NCBI RefSeq assembly: GCF_013450295.1 | Contig: NZ_SKBR01000001.1 | Coordinates: forward strand, 996,001 to 1,060,000 | Direction: 5' to 3' | Source of the DNA: Streptomyces sp. AJS327 | Lineage (GTDB): Bacteria > Actinomycetota > Actinomycetes > Streptomycetales > Streptomycetaceae | DNA: 64,000 nt | Part shown: positions 34,375-42,386 of the stretch, one piece after another | How positions within the stretch are numbered: the first letter of the stretch is position 1 | Layout: each line of letters opens with the position of its first letter | Made by a program: the position numbers and the translations under genes | The notes under the pieces: model-generated | The model's database searches: none | The model's input: only the letters and a program-made list of their open reading frames with translations | Told to the model about the DNA's origin: nothing

Positions 34375-35580
34375 TCACGTCCCCGGTGCGGGCAGCACCG
34401 ACGCCGGGATCTCCATGGTGACGAGGGTGGGGCCGCCAGGCGGGCTGCTGACGGCGAGGATGCCGTCGAACTGGCCCAGCCGCCTCTCGATCCCGGCCAT
34501 CCCGGAACCGGCGGTCAGGTCCGCGCCACCCCGCCCGTCGTCGGTCACCGCGATCCGCAGCATGTCCCCCTCGTCGGTCCGTGCCCCCCGGACGTCCAGC
34601 CACACGGTGCGCGCCCGCGCGTGCTTGGCGGCGTTCGTCAGCACCTCGCAGACGGCGAAGTACGCGGCCGACTCCACCGGTTCGGGATACCGGCCGGACA
34701 GCTCCACGTCGACCTCCACCGGAACCGGCATGCGCAGGGCGAGGGCGCGGACGGCGTCGGGCAGTCCGCGTTCGGCCAGGACCGGGGGGTGGATGCCGCG
34801 CACCAGGTCCCGCAGCTCGGTCAGCGCCTCCGCCGAGTTCCGCCGCGCCTGCGCGATCAGTTCCTTGGCCCGCGCCGGATCCTTCTCCACCAGCGCCTCG
34901 ATCGTCCCCAGACTCATTCCCATCGCCACCAGCCGCGCCTGCGCCCCGTCATGCAGATCCCGCTCGATACGCCGCAACTCCGAGGCCGAACTGTCCACCG
35001 CGTCATGCCGCGACGCGTACAACCGCTCCACCCGCTCCGCCAGCAACGCCTCCCGCGTCGGCGCCAACAGCGCACGCGTCAGCTGGAAGTTGACGGGCAG
35101 CAGGGGCGGCAGCAGCGCGGTGACGAAGCCGCCCACCACGTCCACCGGCAGCCACAGAAGGTCACGCCAGGTGGCCGGGTCCCTCAGCAGCAGCACACAC
35201 CGCTCCACCTGCCCCACCGGACCGTTCCGCAGATCGCGCGGCCAGCGGCGGTACGGCTCCGCGATGGGCACCCCGCCCCAGCGCAGCGCCAGCCGCCGCC
35301 GCCCGTTGGCGTACCCGCGCAGCGCCCGCTGCACCGGCGGGGTGAGGAACACCCCCATCCCGAGCGGGATCAGCACCAGCCCCACCAGCGACAGCAGGAA
35401 CAGCACCGTGGAACAGACCAGCGAGCCCACGGCCAGCACCGGCCCCCGCACCACCGAGAGCAGCGCCCGGCGCAGCGGACTCTCCCCACCGGCCCGCCCG
35501 GTCCGCTGGGCCCGCGCGGGCCCGGGCACCCCGGACCGCCCGAACGGGTCGACCCGTTCGCCGGGGATCGTCTCCGCCAC
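34375..35580 (-). CDS. NarL/HisKA_3-type sensor histidine kinase (short sensor form)
   Basis: A 401-residue membrane kinase. After a 45-residue soluble tail, two tightly spaced hydrophobic segments (about 46-80) and one further segment (about 139-155) form a reduced sensor region. The dimerisation motif ERDLHDGAQARL carries the phospho-accepting His210, followed by a HATPase with N-box EVLTNAAKHA and G-boxes DDGRGG and GSGMAG. It is a paralogue of the kinase at 42387-43832, but lacks about 70 residues with two membrane segments. The catalytic half is almost identical in DNA to that paralogue. The GTG at 35580 has GGAGGAG upstream. A response regulator lies 4 kb upstream on the same strand. 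Confidence 0.85.
   Translation of the reverse strand: MAETIPGERVDPFGRSGVPGPARAQRTGRAGGESPLRRALLSVVRGPVLAVGSLVCSTVLFLLSLVGLVLIPLGMGVFLTPPVQRALRGYANGRRRLALRWGGVPIAEPYRRWPRDLRNGPVGQVERCVLLLRDPATWRDLLWLPVDVVGGFVTALLPPLLPVNFQLTRALLAPTREALLAERVERLYASRHDAVDSSASELRRIERDLHDGAQARLVAMGMSLGTIEALVEKDPARAKELIAQARRNSAEALTELRDLVRGIHPPVLAERGLPDAVRALALRMPVPVEVDVELSGRYPEPVESAAYFAVCEVLTNAAKHARARTVWLDVRGARTDEGDMLRIAVTDDGRGGADLTAGSGMAGIERRLGQFDGILAVSSPPGGPTLVTMEIPASVLPAPGT
34403..34563 (-). repeat. Inverted duplicate block B (kinase ATPase end)
   Basis: This 161-base stretch is the reverse complement of 43650-43810 with two mismatches. It encodes the G-box half of the HATPase domain in both kinases. The neighbouring 160 bases towards block A are far less alike, so the identity is patchy rather than uniform. 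Confidence 0.9.
34729..35055 (-). repeat. Inverted duplicate block A (kinase dimerisation domain)
   Basis: This 327-base stretch is the reverse complement of 43161-43487 with three mismatches (opposite positions 43203, 43346 and 43375). It covers the end of the sensor region, the phospho-histidine motif and the HATPase N-terminus. Codons within it are less GC3-biased (TTG, GAT, CAT, AGT) than in the rest of both genes. Confidence 0.92.
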
Positions 35581-35639
35581 CGCTCCTCCACTCACCCTGA
35601 CCACCCGGCCCAGTCACCCGAGCCGGGCCCGTGCGCCGC

Positions 35640-38600
35640 TCAGCCCACGCGGCCCCGCCAGTCAGTGAAGTCGACGGTGCCCCGGGCCCCGGAGCCGCCG
35701 CCAGCCGCCGTCATGAACAGCCCCGCGTCCTGCGCCGCCGCGGCGCCCCGCGCCGGCACGGTGGCGACAGTACGCCAGGTCGCCCCGGAGTCCTGGGACA
35801 GCTCTCCCCGCCAGGAACCCCCGGCCCGCGAGAGTCGCAGCGTCACCGGCGCCCGCACCCCGCTGATCCGCTGGTAGCTGTCCAGCGCCCCGTCCCCGTC
35901 CGCGTCGTGGGCGAGGACGACGCCGTTGGCCGGGGTCACCGCGAGGTTCACGAAGCCCGCCTTCCGCCCGCTCGCCCCCGACCGACCGCCCGCCCCCGCC
36001 TTCCGCCCCGTCCCACCGGCGAGCGTGTTCCGGGCGACGAGACCGGCCCGCGCCCACGGCCCCGTCGCCGGCTGCCGGAGCACCGTCACCGTGACCGCGT
36101 CACCCTCGCCCAGCGCCCCCTCCCGGAAGACCGTGCCGAACTCCGCGGTCTTCCCCCACAGATCGGCGCCGCCCCCGTCGATCGCGAACCGGTCGCCCAG
36201 CTGACCGAAGACCGCCTCGTTCGAGGTCGCCGTCAGCAGCCCGGCGTCCAGCGGACCCGCGACGAACAGCCGCCCCGGCCGCCGCTCCCGCACCCTCGTG
36301 CCGCCCTCCGGCCCGTACCCCACCGCGAGTTCGTAGGACAGCGGCACCAGCGGCTCCCGCACCGGCTCCCGGGGCGCCCGCACCTCCCAGCGCGCCGTGG
36401 CCCGCGCCCCCGGCTCCACCCCCGGCACGGTGGTGGGCCCGTCCGGCCGAGCCTCCACCGAACCGGTCAGCGCGAAGTCGACGGCGCCGGTCGCCCGCAG
36501 CCCGTTCTCGTTCCGGAAGGTCACCGTCAGCTCGGCGGCGCCCCCCGGCTCCAGCGTCTCCGGCTCCACCCCGACCTCGACGCTCCCCTGGAACGGCGCC
36601 TTCGCGAGCACGTCCCGCACCCGCAGCGCCGTACCGTACGGATCGCTCACCGCCCGCAGCGGATAGGAGTTCCGCTCCCGCGTCCAGCGCTCCTCGCGCG
36701 CGTACCAGTCGAACGCGGCCGGTTTCCGCTGCTCCACCAGCGCGTCCTCCAGCTCCTCCAGGTAGGCGCGCCACTGCGGCAGATGCACCTCCCCGATCAG
36801 CCCCTGCCAGTCGCGGTTGGCGTAGTTCGCCAGCCGCCCCCCGTTCGCCGTCTCCCGGTCCCCCCACGTGGTGACCAGCACCCGCGCGGTGCGCTCCAAC
36901 TGGTCCCGCTCCGCCGCCCCGCTCCCCGCCCGGCGGGCCTGCTCCAGCCAGGGCCCGAGCTGGAACGCCGGATGCGCCCCGCTCATCTCGTCACTCAGCC
37001 GCATCAGCCGCAGCCACAGCGTCGACAGCGCCCGGAAGGCCGGCAGGTCCTCCCGCTCGAACGCCGACCGCAGCTGACCGATCAGCAGCCAGGACCGGTT
37101 GGCGAGCGCCTGCCGCGCGGTGTCCGTCAGATCGTGCCGGTAGGCGTCGCTGTCCCGCAGCTCCGGCCGCACCCGAAGCAGCCCCTCCAGCGCCCCGTCG
37201 AAGGTCGGCAGGTCGAACGCGGGCGTGTGGGTGGCGTAGTGCGCGCCGGACCGCGCCGTCAGCGAGGGCCGGGCGGCGAACACGCTGTCGTGCGGACGGC
37301 CGTCCCGGCTGGCGATCTCGTACGCGCTCGTACGCAGCGCCGTCACCGCCGCCTCCGCGCCCGGATCGTCCGCCCCGTACCGGAAGCGCGCGTACCCCTC
37401 GAACCAGCGGGTCCGGTCCACCGCCTCCTGACGCCACGCCAGCTCGCTGAACAGCTCCCACGCCGCCGGGTCGCGGTGCGTGGCCTCCGGCATGTACGCG
37501 GTACCCACCAGCTTGCTGCCCGGCCGGTCCCGCCACCGCGCGAACCGCTCGGCCCACATGTGCGTCCGGGCGCCGATCGTCGTGCGCCCACCGAAGTTGG
37601 GGATGGTGCCGAAGGCGTACGGCACCCCGGAGAAGTCCCGCTCCCGGTCGGTGATCCGCGCCAGATCGGAGAGGCCGTCGACGATCAGCATCCGCTCCGG
37701 ATGCGCCAGCCCCGCCAGCAACTCCGGACGCGGGTTGCGCTGCCAGCCCAGGATCACCCAGGTCGCCCCCGGCAGCGCCCGCTGGAGCGCCCCCTCCACC
37801 GCCCGGGCCGCGTCCGGCACCGGCACCTCACCAGGTCGCCCACCCTCGTGCAGCAGATCCATCTTGACGTGCTCGACGGCGCCGAACAGCGCCCGCTGAT
37901 GCCGGTAGTACGCGGCGGCCACCGCGCGGAACAGCGCGGTGCGCGGATCGAGCCACGCGGGCCGCCGGAAGCCGTGCCACCGCCCCTGCGGCACCGTGCG
38001 CGCCCCCGGATTCCGCTCGGCGAAGTCCTCCGGAACGGTCCCGAAGTAGCCCGGCAGCACCGGCGCGATACCCAGCTCCCGCATCCGCTCCACGATCCGG
38101 CGGCCCAGCGCGGTCCGGCGCGCCAGCAGCTCCCGGCCGACCGGCCCGCCGTACTCCGCCAGGTTCTGCAACAGCCACCACGGCTGATGACTCGGCGCCG
38201 GCAGCCACCGCAGACTCTCCTCCTCGCGGTAGCCGAACTCCCGCAGCAACAGCGGATAGACCGCCTCCTGACCGGCCGTCACCAGCGCCGCGTTACAGCC
38301 GTGCAGGGCGAGGACGTCCAGGAAGTGCTCCCAGTGCGCCCAGTCGGCGTAGGGCGCGGTGTACCCGTCGTGGGTGTCGTTCAGCGCGAACCGCACGGGC
38401 ACGGTGGCCTTCCGCTCCTCCCGCGCCGCCGGGGCCGGCAGCTGCCGCGGCAGCCGCGGCCGCGAGCCCGACCACGAGACGTGCGCCCCGCAGCTGTACT
38501 TCAGATACCAGTGCACGCCGGTCAGCAGGGTGCCCGCGGTACTGCCCGCGATCTCCACCCGCCCCGCGTCGCCGGCCACCCGGAAGCGCTCCGCCCCCTC

Positions 38601-38795
38601 CAGCGGACTCAGCCGGAACTGCTCGGCGTGGTCCGGGACCAGCCGCCGCAGCGCCGCCTCCGCCGCGGTGACGAAGGAGGCCGCCGGAGCGCCCCGTTCA
38701 CTCGCCATGGCCCGGGTGTGCCCGTCGCCCAGCGCCGCTCCCGCGCCCAGCGCTCCGGCGGCGCCGAGGAGCGCGCGTCTGCCCATACCGCTCAT
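35640..38795 (-). CDS. Secreted alpha-N-acetylglucosaminidase, GH89
   Basis: A 1051-residue secreted glycoside hydrolase related to human NAGLU and clostridial GH89 enzymes, which release terminal alpha-linked N-acetylglucosamine. A Tat-like signal (GRRALLGAAGALGAGAALG) opens it. GH89 motifs follow: WAHWEHFLDVLALHGCNAAL, HQPWWLLQNL, GYFGTVP. The two catalytic glutamates are best placed at Glu317 (LLHEGG) and Glu437 (MPEATH, then ELAWRQ). After about residue 690 come a NEW3/CARDB-like beta domain (VEPETLEPGGAAELTVTF) and a C-terminal jelly-roll-like module with Asp-rich AHDADGDG. Substrate could be mucin-type or microbial glycans. Start at 38795 has GGGAA upstream; an ATG at 38786 is an alternative. 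Confidence 0.85.
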   Translation of the reverse strand: MSGMGRRALLGAAGALGAGAALGDGHTRAMASERGAPAASFVTAAEAALRRLVPDHAEQFRLSPLEGAERFRVAGDAGRVEIAGSTAGTLLTGVHWYLKYSCGAHVSWSGSRPRLPRQLPAPAAREERKATVPVRFALNDTHDGYTAPYADWAHWEHFLDVLALHGCNAALVTAGQEAVYPLLLREFGYREEESLRWLPAPSHQPWWLLQNLAEYGGPVGRELLARRTALGRRIVERMRELGIAPVLPGYFGTVPEDFAERNPGARTVPQGRWHGFRRPAWLDPRTALFRAVAAAYYRHQRALFGAVEHVKMDLLHEGGRPGEVPVPDAARAVEGALQRALPGATWVILGWQRNPRPELLAGLAHPERMLIVDGLSDLARITDRERDFSGVPYAFGTIPNFGGRTTIGARTHMWAERFARWRDRPGSKLVGTAYMPEATHRDPAAWELFSELAWRQEAVDRTRWFEGYARFRYGADDPGAEAAVTALRTSAYEIASRDGRPHDSVFAARPSLTARSGAHYATHTPAFDLPTFDGALEGLLRVRPELRDSDAYRHDLTDTARQALANRSWLLIGQLRSAFEREDLPAFRALSTLWLRLMRLSDEMSGAHPAFQLGPWLEQARRAGSGAAERDQLERTARVLVTTWGDRETANGGRLANYANRDWQGLIGEVHLPQWRAYLEELEDALVEQRKPAAFDWYAREERWTRERNSYPLRAVSDPYGTALRVRDVLAKAPFQGSVEVGVEPETLEPGGAAELTVTFRNENGLRATGAVDFALTGSVEARPDGPTTVPGVEPGARATARWEVRAPREPVREPLVPLSYELAVGYGPEGGTRVRERRPGRLFVAGPLDAGLLTATSNEAVFGQLGDRFAIDGGGADLWGKTAEFGTVFREGALGEGDAVTVTVLRQPATGPWARAGLVARNTLAGGTGRKAGAGGRSGASGRKAGFVNLAVTPANGVVLAHDADGDGALDSYQRISGVRAPVTLRLSRAGGSWRGELSQDSGATWRTVATVPARGAAAAQDAGLFMTAAGGGSGARGTVDFTDWRGRVG

Positions 38796-39588
38796 CTGTT
38801 CCCACCATTCTTCCGAGTCTCCCAAATCCCGATCTGTTCCGTACGATCCGTCTCGGCCTCGTTCCGGACCGCGACCGCAACGCCCCCGTAGCCCGACCGC
38901 GCCGCTCCCCGCCCGCCCGGGCCCCGGTTCGTCACCGCCTCGCCGCACGGCGCCCCGGGGAGCCCAACGACGGCGCCCCGACGGCAGACCGTCATGACCG
39001 AACGAGAACGAACGCGACCGCACGAGACCGAGCCCCGCCGGAACCGACCGGACGAGAACCCGGCAGGTCAGGAATCAGACCGCACGAGACCGGAACGGGC
39101 GCCAGAAGCGGAAGCGGCAGCGGCGCCGGAAGCGACGGGAGCGGAGAGCGCGCCAGTGACCGCAGCGGAGGACGTCCGGACCGGCGGCGGACGGAACCGG
39201 CGCCGGACCCCGACGAGACGCACCGGGCCAGGCGCAGGGGAGAGAGGAGGGAGAGGAGGGAGAGGTGCGCGGCGCGACCGGAGGGGACGAAGTATGGGAA
39301 GAGGCCGCGCCACGACCGGCCACGACCGGACGCGCCCGGGCCAGACGAGAAAGGAGAAGGAGAAGAGGGGAAAGGGAGAAGAGAGGGAAAGACGGAAAAG
39401 GGGGGAAAAGGGAGAGAAAGGGAGAGGGCGGGGAAAGGGAAGCCCGTGGTGGGACCGGGTCGGACCGGAACGAGACCGGACCGGAACGAGGCCGGGTCAG
39501 ACCGGACGAGGGCGGGGGGAGAGAGACCGGGGACACCGGGGGAAGAGGGCGGGCCGGGGAGACCCGGTGGGGATGCTCCTCATGGATG
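38796..39588. other. Long spacer with repeats before the response regulator gene end
   Basis: This 793-base stretch separates the GH89 start from the stop of the response-regulator gene. From 38990 to 39080 and from 39455 to 39510 it carries degenerate repeats of GACCGGAACGAG; from 39240 to 39445 it is dominated by purines. One long open frame (38994-39707) crosses it but uses AGA, GGA and other A-ending codons that Streptomyces avoids, so it is not taken as a gene. The GH89 promoter should lie near 38800-38900. Confidence 0.6.
39347..39443 (+). repeat. Polypurine tract
   Basis: About 95 bases consist almost wholly of A and G on the plus strand, with only a few C interruptions, in units such as GAAAGGAGAAGGAGAAG and GGGGAAAAGGGAGAG. 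A milder purine-rich stretch precedes it at 39236-39300. This composition is exceptional in such a genome and could adopt triplex DNA. Confidence 0.85.
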
Positions 39589-40236
39589 TCAGTCGCGGTC
39601 CAGATAGGCCAGCACGGCGAGGACCCGGCGGTTGTCGTCGTCCGAGGGCGGCAGCTCCAGCTTCCCGAAGATGTTCGACGTGTGCTTGGCGACCGCCCGT
39701 TCGGTGACGAACAACTGCGCCGCGATGGCCGCGTTCGACCGGCCCTGCGCCATCAGCTCCATGACCTCCTTCTCCCGCGAGGTCAGCGCCCCCATCGGCG
39801 CGTCCTTCGAACGCCGGGACAGCAGCTGCTGGATCACCTGCGGATCCATCGCCGTACCGCCCGCCGACACCCGCCGTACCGCGTCCACGAACTGCTCGGC
39901 GTCGAAGACCCGGTCCTTCAGCAGGTAGCCCACCCCGCCCCGGTCGTCCGCCAGCAACTCCCGTGCGTACAGCTGCTCCACGTGCTGGGAGAGCACCAGC
40001 ACCGGCAGTCCGGGGCGCTCGGCCCGGGCGTGCAGCGCGCACTGGAGCCCCTCGTCGCTGAAGGACGGCGGCAGCCGGACGTCCACGACCGCGACGTCCG
40101 GTTCCAGCTCGGCCAGCGCCCGGCTCAACGCGGGCCCGTTGTCCACGGCGGCGGCGATCTCGAAGTCGTACGCCTCCAGCATCCGGACCAGTCCGTCGCG
40201 GAGCAGGAACAGATCTTCGGCGATCACGACACGCAC
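39589..40236 (-). CDS. NarL/LuxR-family response regulator
   Basis: A 215-residue two-component regulator. The receiver domain has the acidic pocket Glu7/Asp8 (AED), the phospho-acceptor Asp52 (VVDVRLPP) and Lys106 (LLKDR). The C-terminal GerE helix-turn-helix spans about 150-210 (LTSREKEVMELMAQGRSNAAIAAQLFVTERAVAKH). Start is GTG at 40236 with GGAG eight bases before. It is the only response regulator in the window, while two HisKA_3 kinases of matching class flank it at distances of 4 kb and 2 kb, so both may phosphorylate it. Target genes are unknown; GH89 downstream on the same strand is one candidate. Confidence 0.92.
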   Translation of the reverse strand: MRVVIAEDLFLLRDGLVRMLEAYDFEIAAAVDNGPALSRALAELEPDVAVVDVRLPPSFSDEGLQCALHARAERPGLPVLVLSQHVEQLYARELLADDRGGVGYLLKDRVFDAEQFVDAVRRVSAGGTAMDPQVIQQLLSRRSKDAPMGALTSREKEVMELMAQGRSNAAIAAQLFVTERAVAKHTSNIFGKLELPPSDDDNRRVLAVLAYLDRD

Positions 40237-40495
40237 GGGTGCACTCCAAGGATGGTCCGCGAGGCGGTGCGCGAGCGGTGCTCGCGCGAACAGCGGGCTG
40301 GTGCGCCGAATCTACCGTCTGCCGCACGCCTCCCGCGCCGCCAGCGTCCCGCCCCCGTTTCCGCCCGCCCCTCCGCTCCCCACCCCACCCGTTCCGCCCG
40401 CCGCCATCCATCCACCCGACCCGCCCGTCAGTCCGCCGCGCCCGCCCCGGGCGAACTCCCCGGTGGGCGGCCCCGGAAGCGGCCGGGCGGTGGGG

Positions 40496-41545
40496 TCAGG
40501 AGCCCCCGGCCATCTCCCGTGTGCCGTCCTCGGCCGTGGCGAGCGCCGCCTCCGCCGCCGCCAGGATCTCCGTGACGCGCAGCCCGAAACGGGCGTCACA
40601 GAAGCGGGTGGCCGCGTACTCCACCTCCCCGTCAGCGCGTTCCCCCGCGGTGGCCCCGGAGGTCCCGGGGGCTGCGGACGCCGCCGGGGCCGTCGCGGTG
40701 CCGGAGCCCGTCGCGCGGGCCGCGGTGAGCAGGGTGTCGACGGCCACGCCGAACGCGTCGGCTGCGGACGTCGCCCGCTCCGGCAGCGTGGCGATCCCGG
40801 CGGGCCCACGCACCCGCGCCGACACCTCGGCGGCGGCCGGGGGCACCGAGTGGCTGAGCCCGACCGTGCTGGAGGCGCCTCCGGTGTGGCGGAACGTGAG
40901 GTGCACCGTGTCGCCCGGGCCCCGGCCCACCCCGATCCGCTCCGTGACGACGTCCCCGAGCAGCGGCAGCAGCACCGACAGCGCGTGCGGTCCCACGTCC
41001 CACAGGGCGCCCTTGGCCCGACGCCAGGGAGAAGCCGCGAACGGGGAGTCGGAGCCGCCGAACACCGGGGAGAACCAGTCGGCGCCGCCTGTCAGCCAGT
41101 CGCCGTGCTCCTCGGCGGCCCGCCGCTGCTCGCGGATCCAGTCGGCCGTCGGCTCGCTGAAGTGCAGCGTGAAGAAGACCACGGACGCCACCCCGGCGCG
41201 CTCCGCCGCCTCCGCCACCTCGCGCGCGGCGCGCTCGGTGGTCGCGACGGGCTTGTCCAGCAGCAGGTGACGGCCCGCGTCGGCGGCCCGCACCGCCAGC
41301 GGCGCCTGGACGTCCGGCGGCAGCGCGACGGCGACGGCCTCGCAGTCGTCCAGCAGCGCCCCGGCGTCGGCGTAGGGCCGGGTGCCGAGCCGCTCCGCGA
41401 GCGCGGACGCGGCCTCGGTGCGGCGTCCCCACACCCCGGTCAGCTCGACCCCGGGGTGTGCCGCGAGCGCGGGCCCCTGGGTCAGCTCCGCCCAGGGGCC
41501 GGTACCGAACAGCCCGACGCGCAGCGGGCGTTCACCCGCCGTCAC
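40496..41545 (-). CDS. Gfo/Idh/MocA-family NAD(P)-dependent oxidoreductase
   Basis: A 349-residue oxidoreductase. The Rossmann start VGLFGTGPWAELTQGPAL binds the dinucleotide, and LLDKPVATT holds the conserved Lys of the family's EKP-like motif. The C-terminal alpha/beta domain includes WDVGPHALSVLLPLLG. A 40-residue Ala/Gly/Ser/Thr-rich insertion occurs near 265-305. Family members oxidise or reduce sugars, inositols or related substrates; nothing here fixes which. Start is GTG at 41545, overlapping the stop of the upstream tautomerase gene by four bases (GTGA), so the two form an operon. Confidence 0.88.
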   Translation of the reverse strand: MTAGERPLRVGLFGTGPWAELTQGPALAAHPGVELTGVWGRRTEAASALAERLGTRPYADAGALLDDCEAVAVALPPDVQAPLAVRAADAGRHLLLDKPVATTERAAREVAEAAERAGVASVVFFTLHFSEPTADWIREQRRAAEEHGDWLTGGADWFSPVFGGSDSPFAASPWRRAKGALWDVGPHALSVLLPLLGDVVTERIGVGRGPGDTVHLTFRHTGGASSTVGLSHSVPPAAAEVSARVRGPAGIATLPERATSAADAFGVAVDTLLTAARATGSGTATAPAASAAPGTSGATAGERADGEVEYAATRFCDARFGLRVTEILAAAEAALATAEDGTREMAGGS

Positions 41546-41913
41546 GACGGCAGCCGTTCGGTGTGGCTGGCGTAGCTGCCCCGGGCGAGGTCGCTGACGT
41601 CCACCGAGAGGTGCAGCGCGCAGCCCGGCACCGGCTTCACGAAGTTCCGGGTGAGCGCCAGCACCGATCGGGACAGTTCGGTCTTGACCTCCGGGGTGCG
41701 GCCCGAGAGGACCCCCACCTCGATGTGCACCATGGCGATGTCGTCGGTCCCGTCGGAGAGGACGGACTCCTCGATCCGGCGAAAGCGCGTCTTGCAGCCC
41801 TCCACACTTCCCTCGATGGTGTTGGCGACCAGCGGATGGAGGGCGAGGCCGAAGCCGCGCCGGTCGAACGTCTCGGAGAGCGCGTCGGAGTAGTCGACGG
41901 TGATGTGCGGCAT
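41542..41913 (-). CDS. Tautomerase-superfamily protein, 5-carboxymethyl-2-hydroxymuconate isomerase-like
   Basis: A 123-residue protein of the CHMI branch of the tautomerase superfamily. It begins MPHITVDYS, so removal of Met leaves the N-terminal Pro that acts as catalytic base. The length and the segments VHIEVGVLSGRTPEVKTELS and LHLSVDVSDL fit CHMI, which isomerises an intermediate of homoprotocatechuate breakdown. No other gene of that pathway is present, so the substrate may differ. It is first in a two-gene operon with the oxidoreductase. No clear ribosome site precedes the ATG at 41913. Confidence 0.82.
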   Translation of the reverse strand: MPHITVDYSDALSETFDRRGFGLALHPLVANTIEGSVEGCKTRFRRIEESVLSDGTDDIAMVHIEVGVLSGRTPEVKTELSRSVLALTRNFVKPVPGCALHLSVDVSDLARGSYASHTERLPS

Positions 41914-42386
41914 GGGGGCAGCGTACGGGGTCGCCGCGAACGGCTCACGCCTGCCTCGCGGGCCCCGCCCGCCCGTGCCCCGCGCCCTCCGGCGGCCCCT
42001 CCCGCGCTCCCGAACACCCGGTCCGCTCCCGGGAGTCGGCTCGACGGACGGGCCGTGACGGCCGCGCCGGCGGGTCCCCGTCCCGCCCGCCCGCGCCTGT
42101 CCGTGTCCCCGTCCCGACCCGGGGTGAGGAGGACCGCCGGGGTGGCCGCGGGGTGGACCTAGCACCACCCCGGACGTGGGGGAGGGAGCCCGTGACCCGC
42201 TGACCGGGGAGGCGCAGACTGTGTACGGGCCGGGTGGGTGGCCCAGGATGGTGCCGGGACGGGCCGTGGGGTCGGCCGGACGGCACGATCGGACTCAACC
42301 CGACGGACGGGCCGGACGGGCTGAACGGGCCGGATGGGCCGGATGGGCCGAACGGGGTGGGACACGGTGCGGAAAGGGAAACGGAC
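41914..42386. other. Divergent spacer with tandem-like repeats
   Basis: This 473-base region lies between the tautomerase gene and the divergent kinase gene. Its right part (about 42225-42365) is made of imperfect GGGCCGGAYGGG units (for example GGCCGGATGGGCCGGATGGG). Promoters for both directions must be here, but no hexamer pair is convincing. No coding frame looks real. Confidence 0.5.

Noticed and set aside
38994..39707. A 237-codon open frame across the polypurine region
   Set aside because: Highly charged low-complexity product, many A-ending codons unlike this genome, and overlap with the response-regulator gene.
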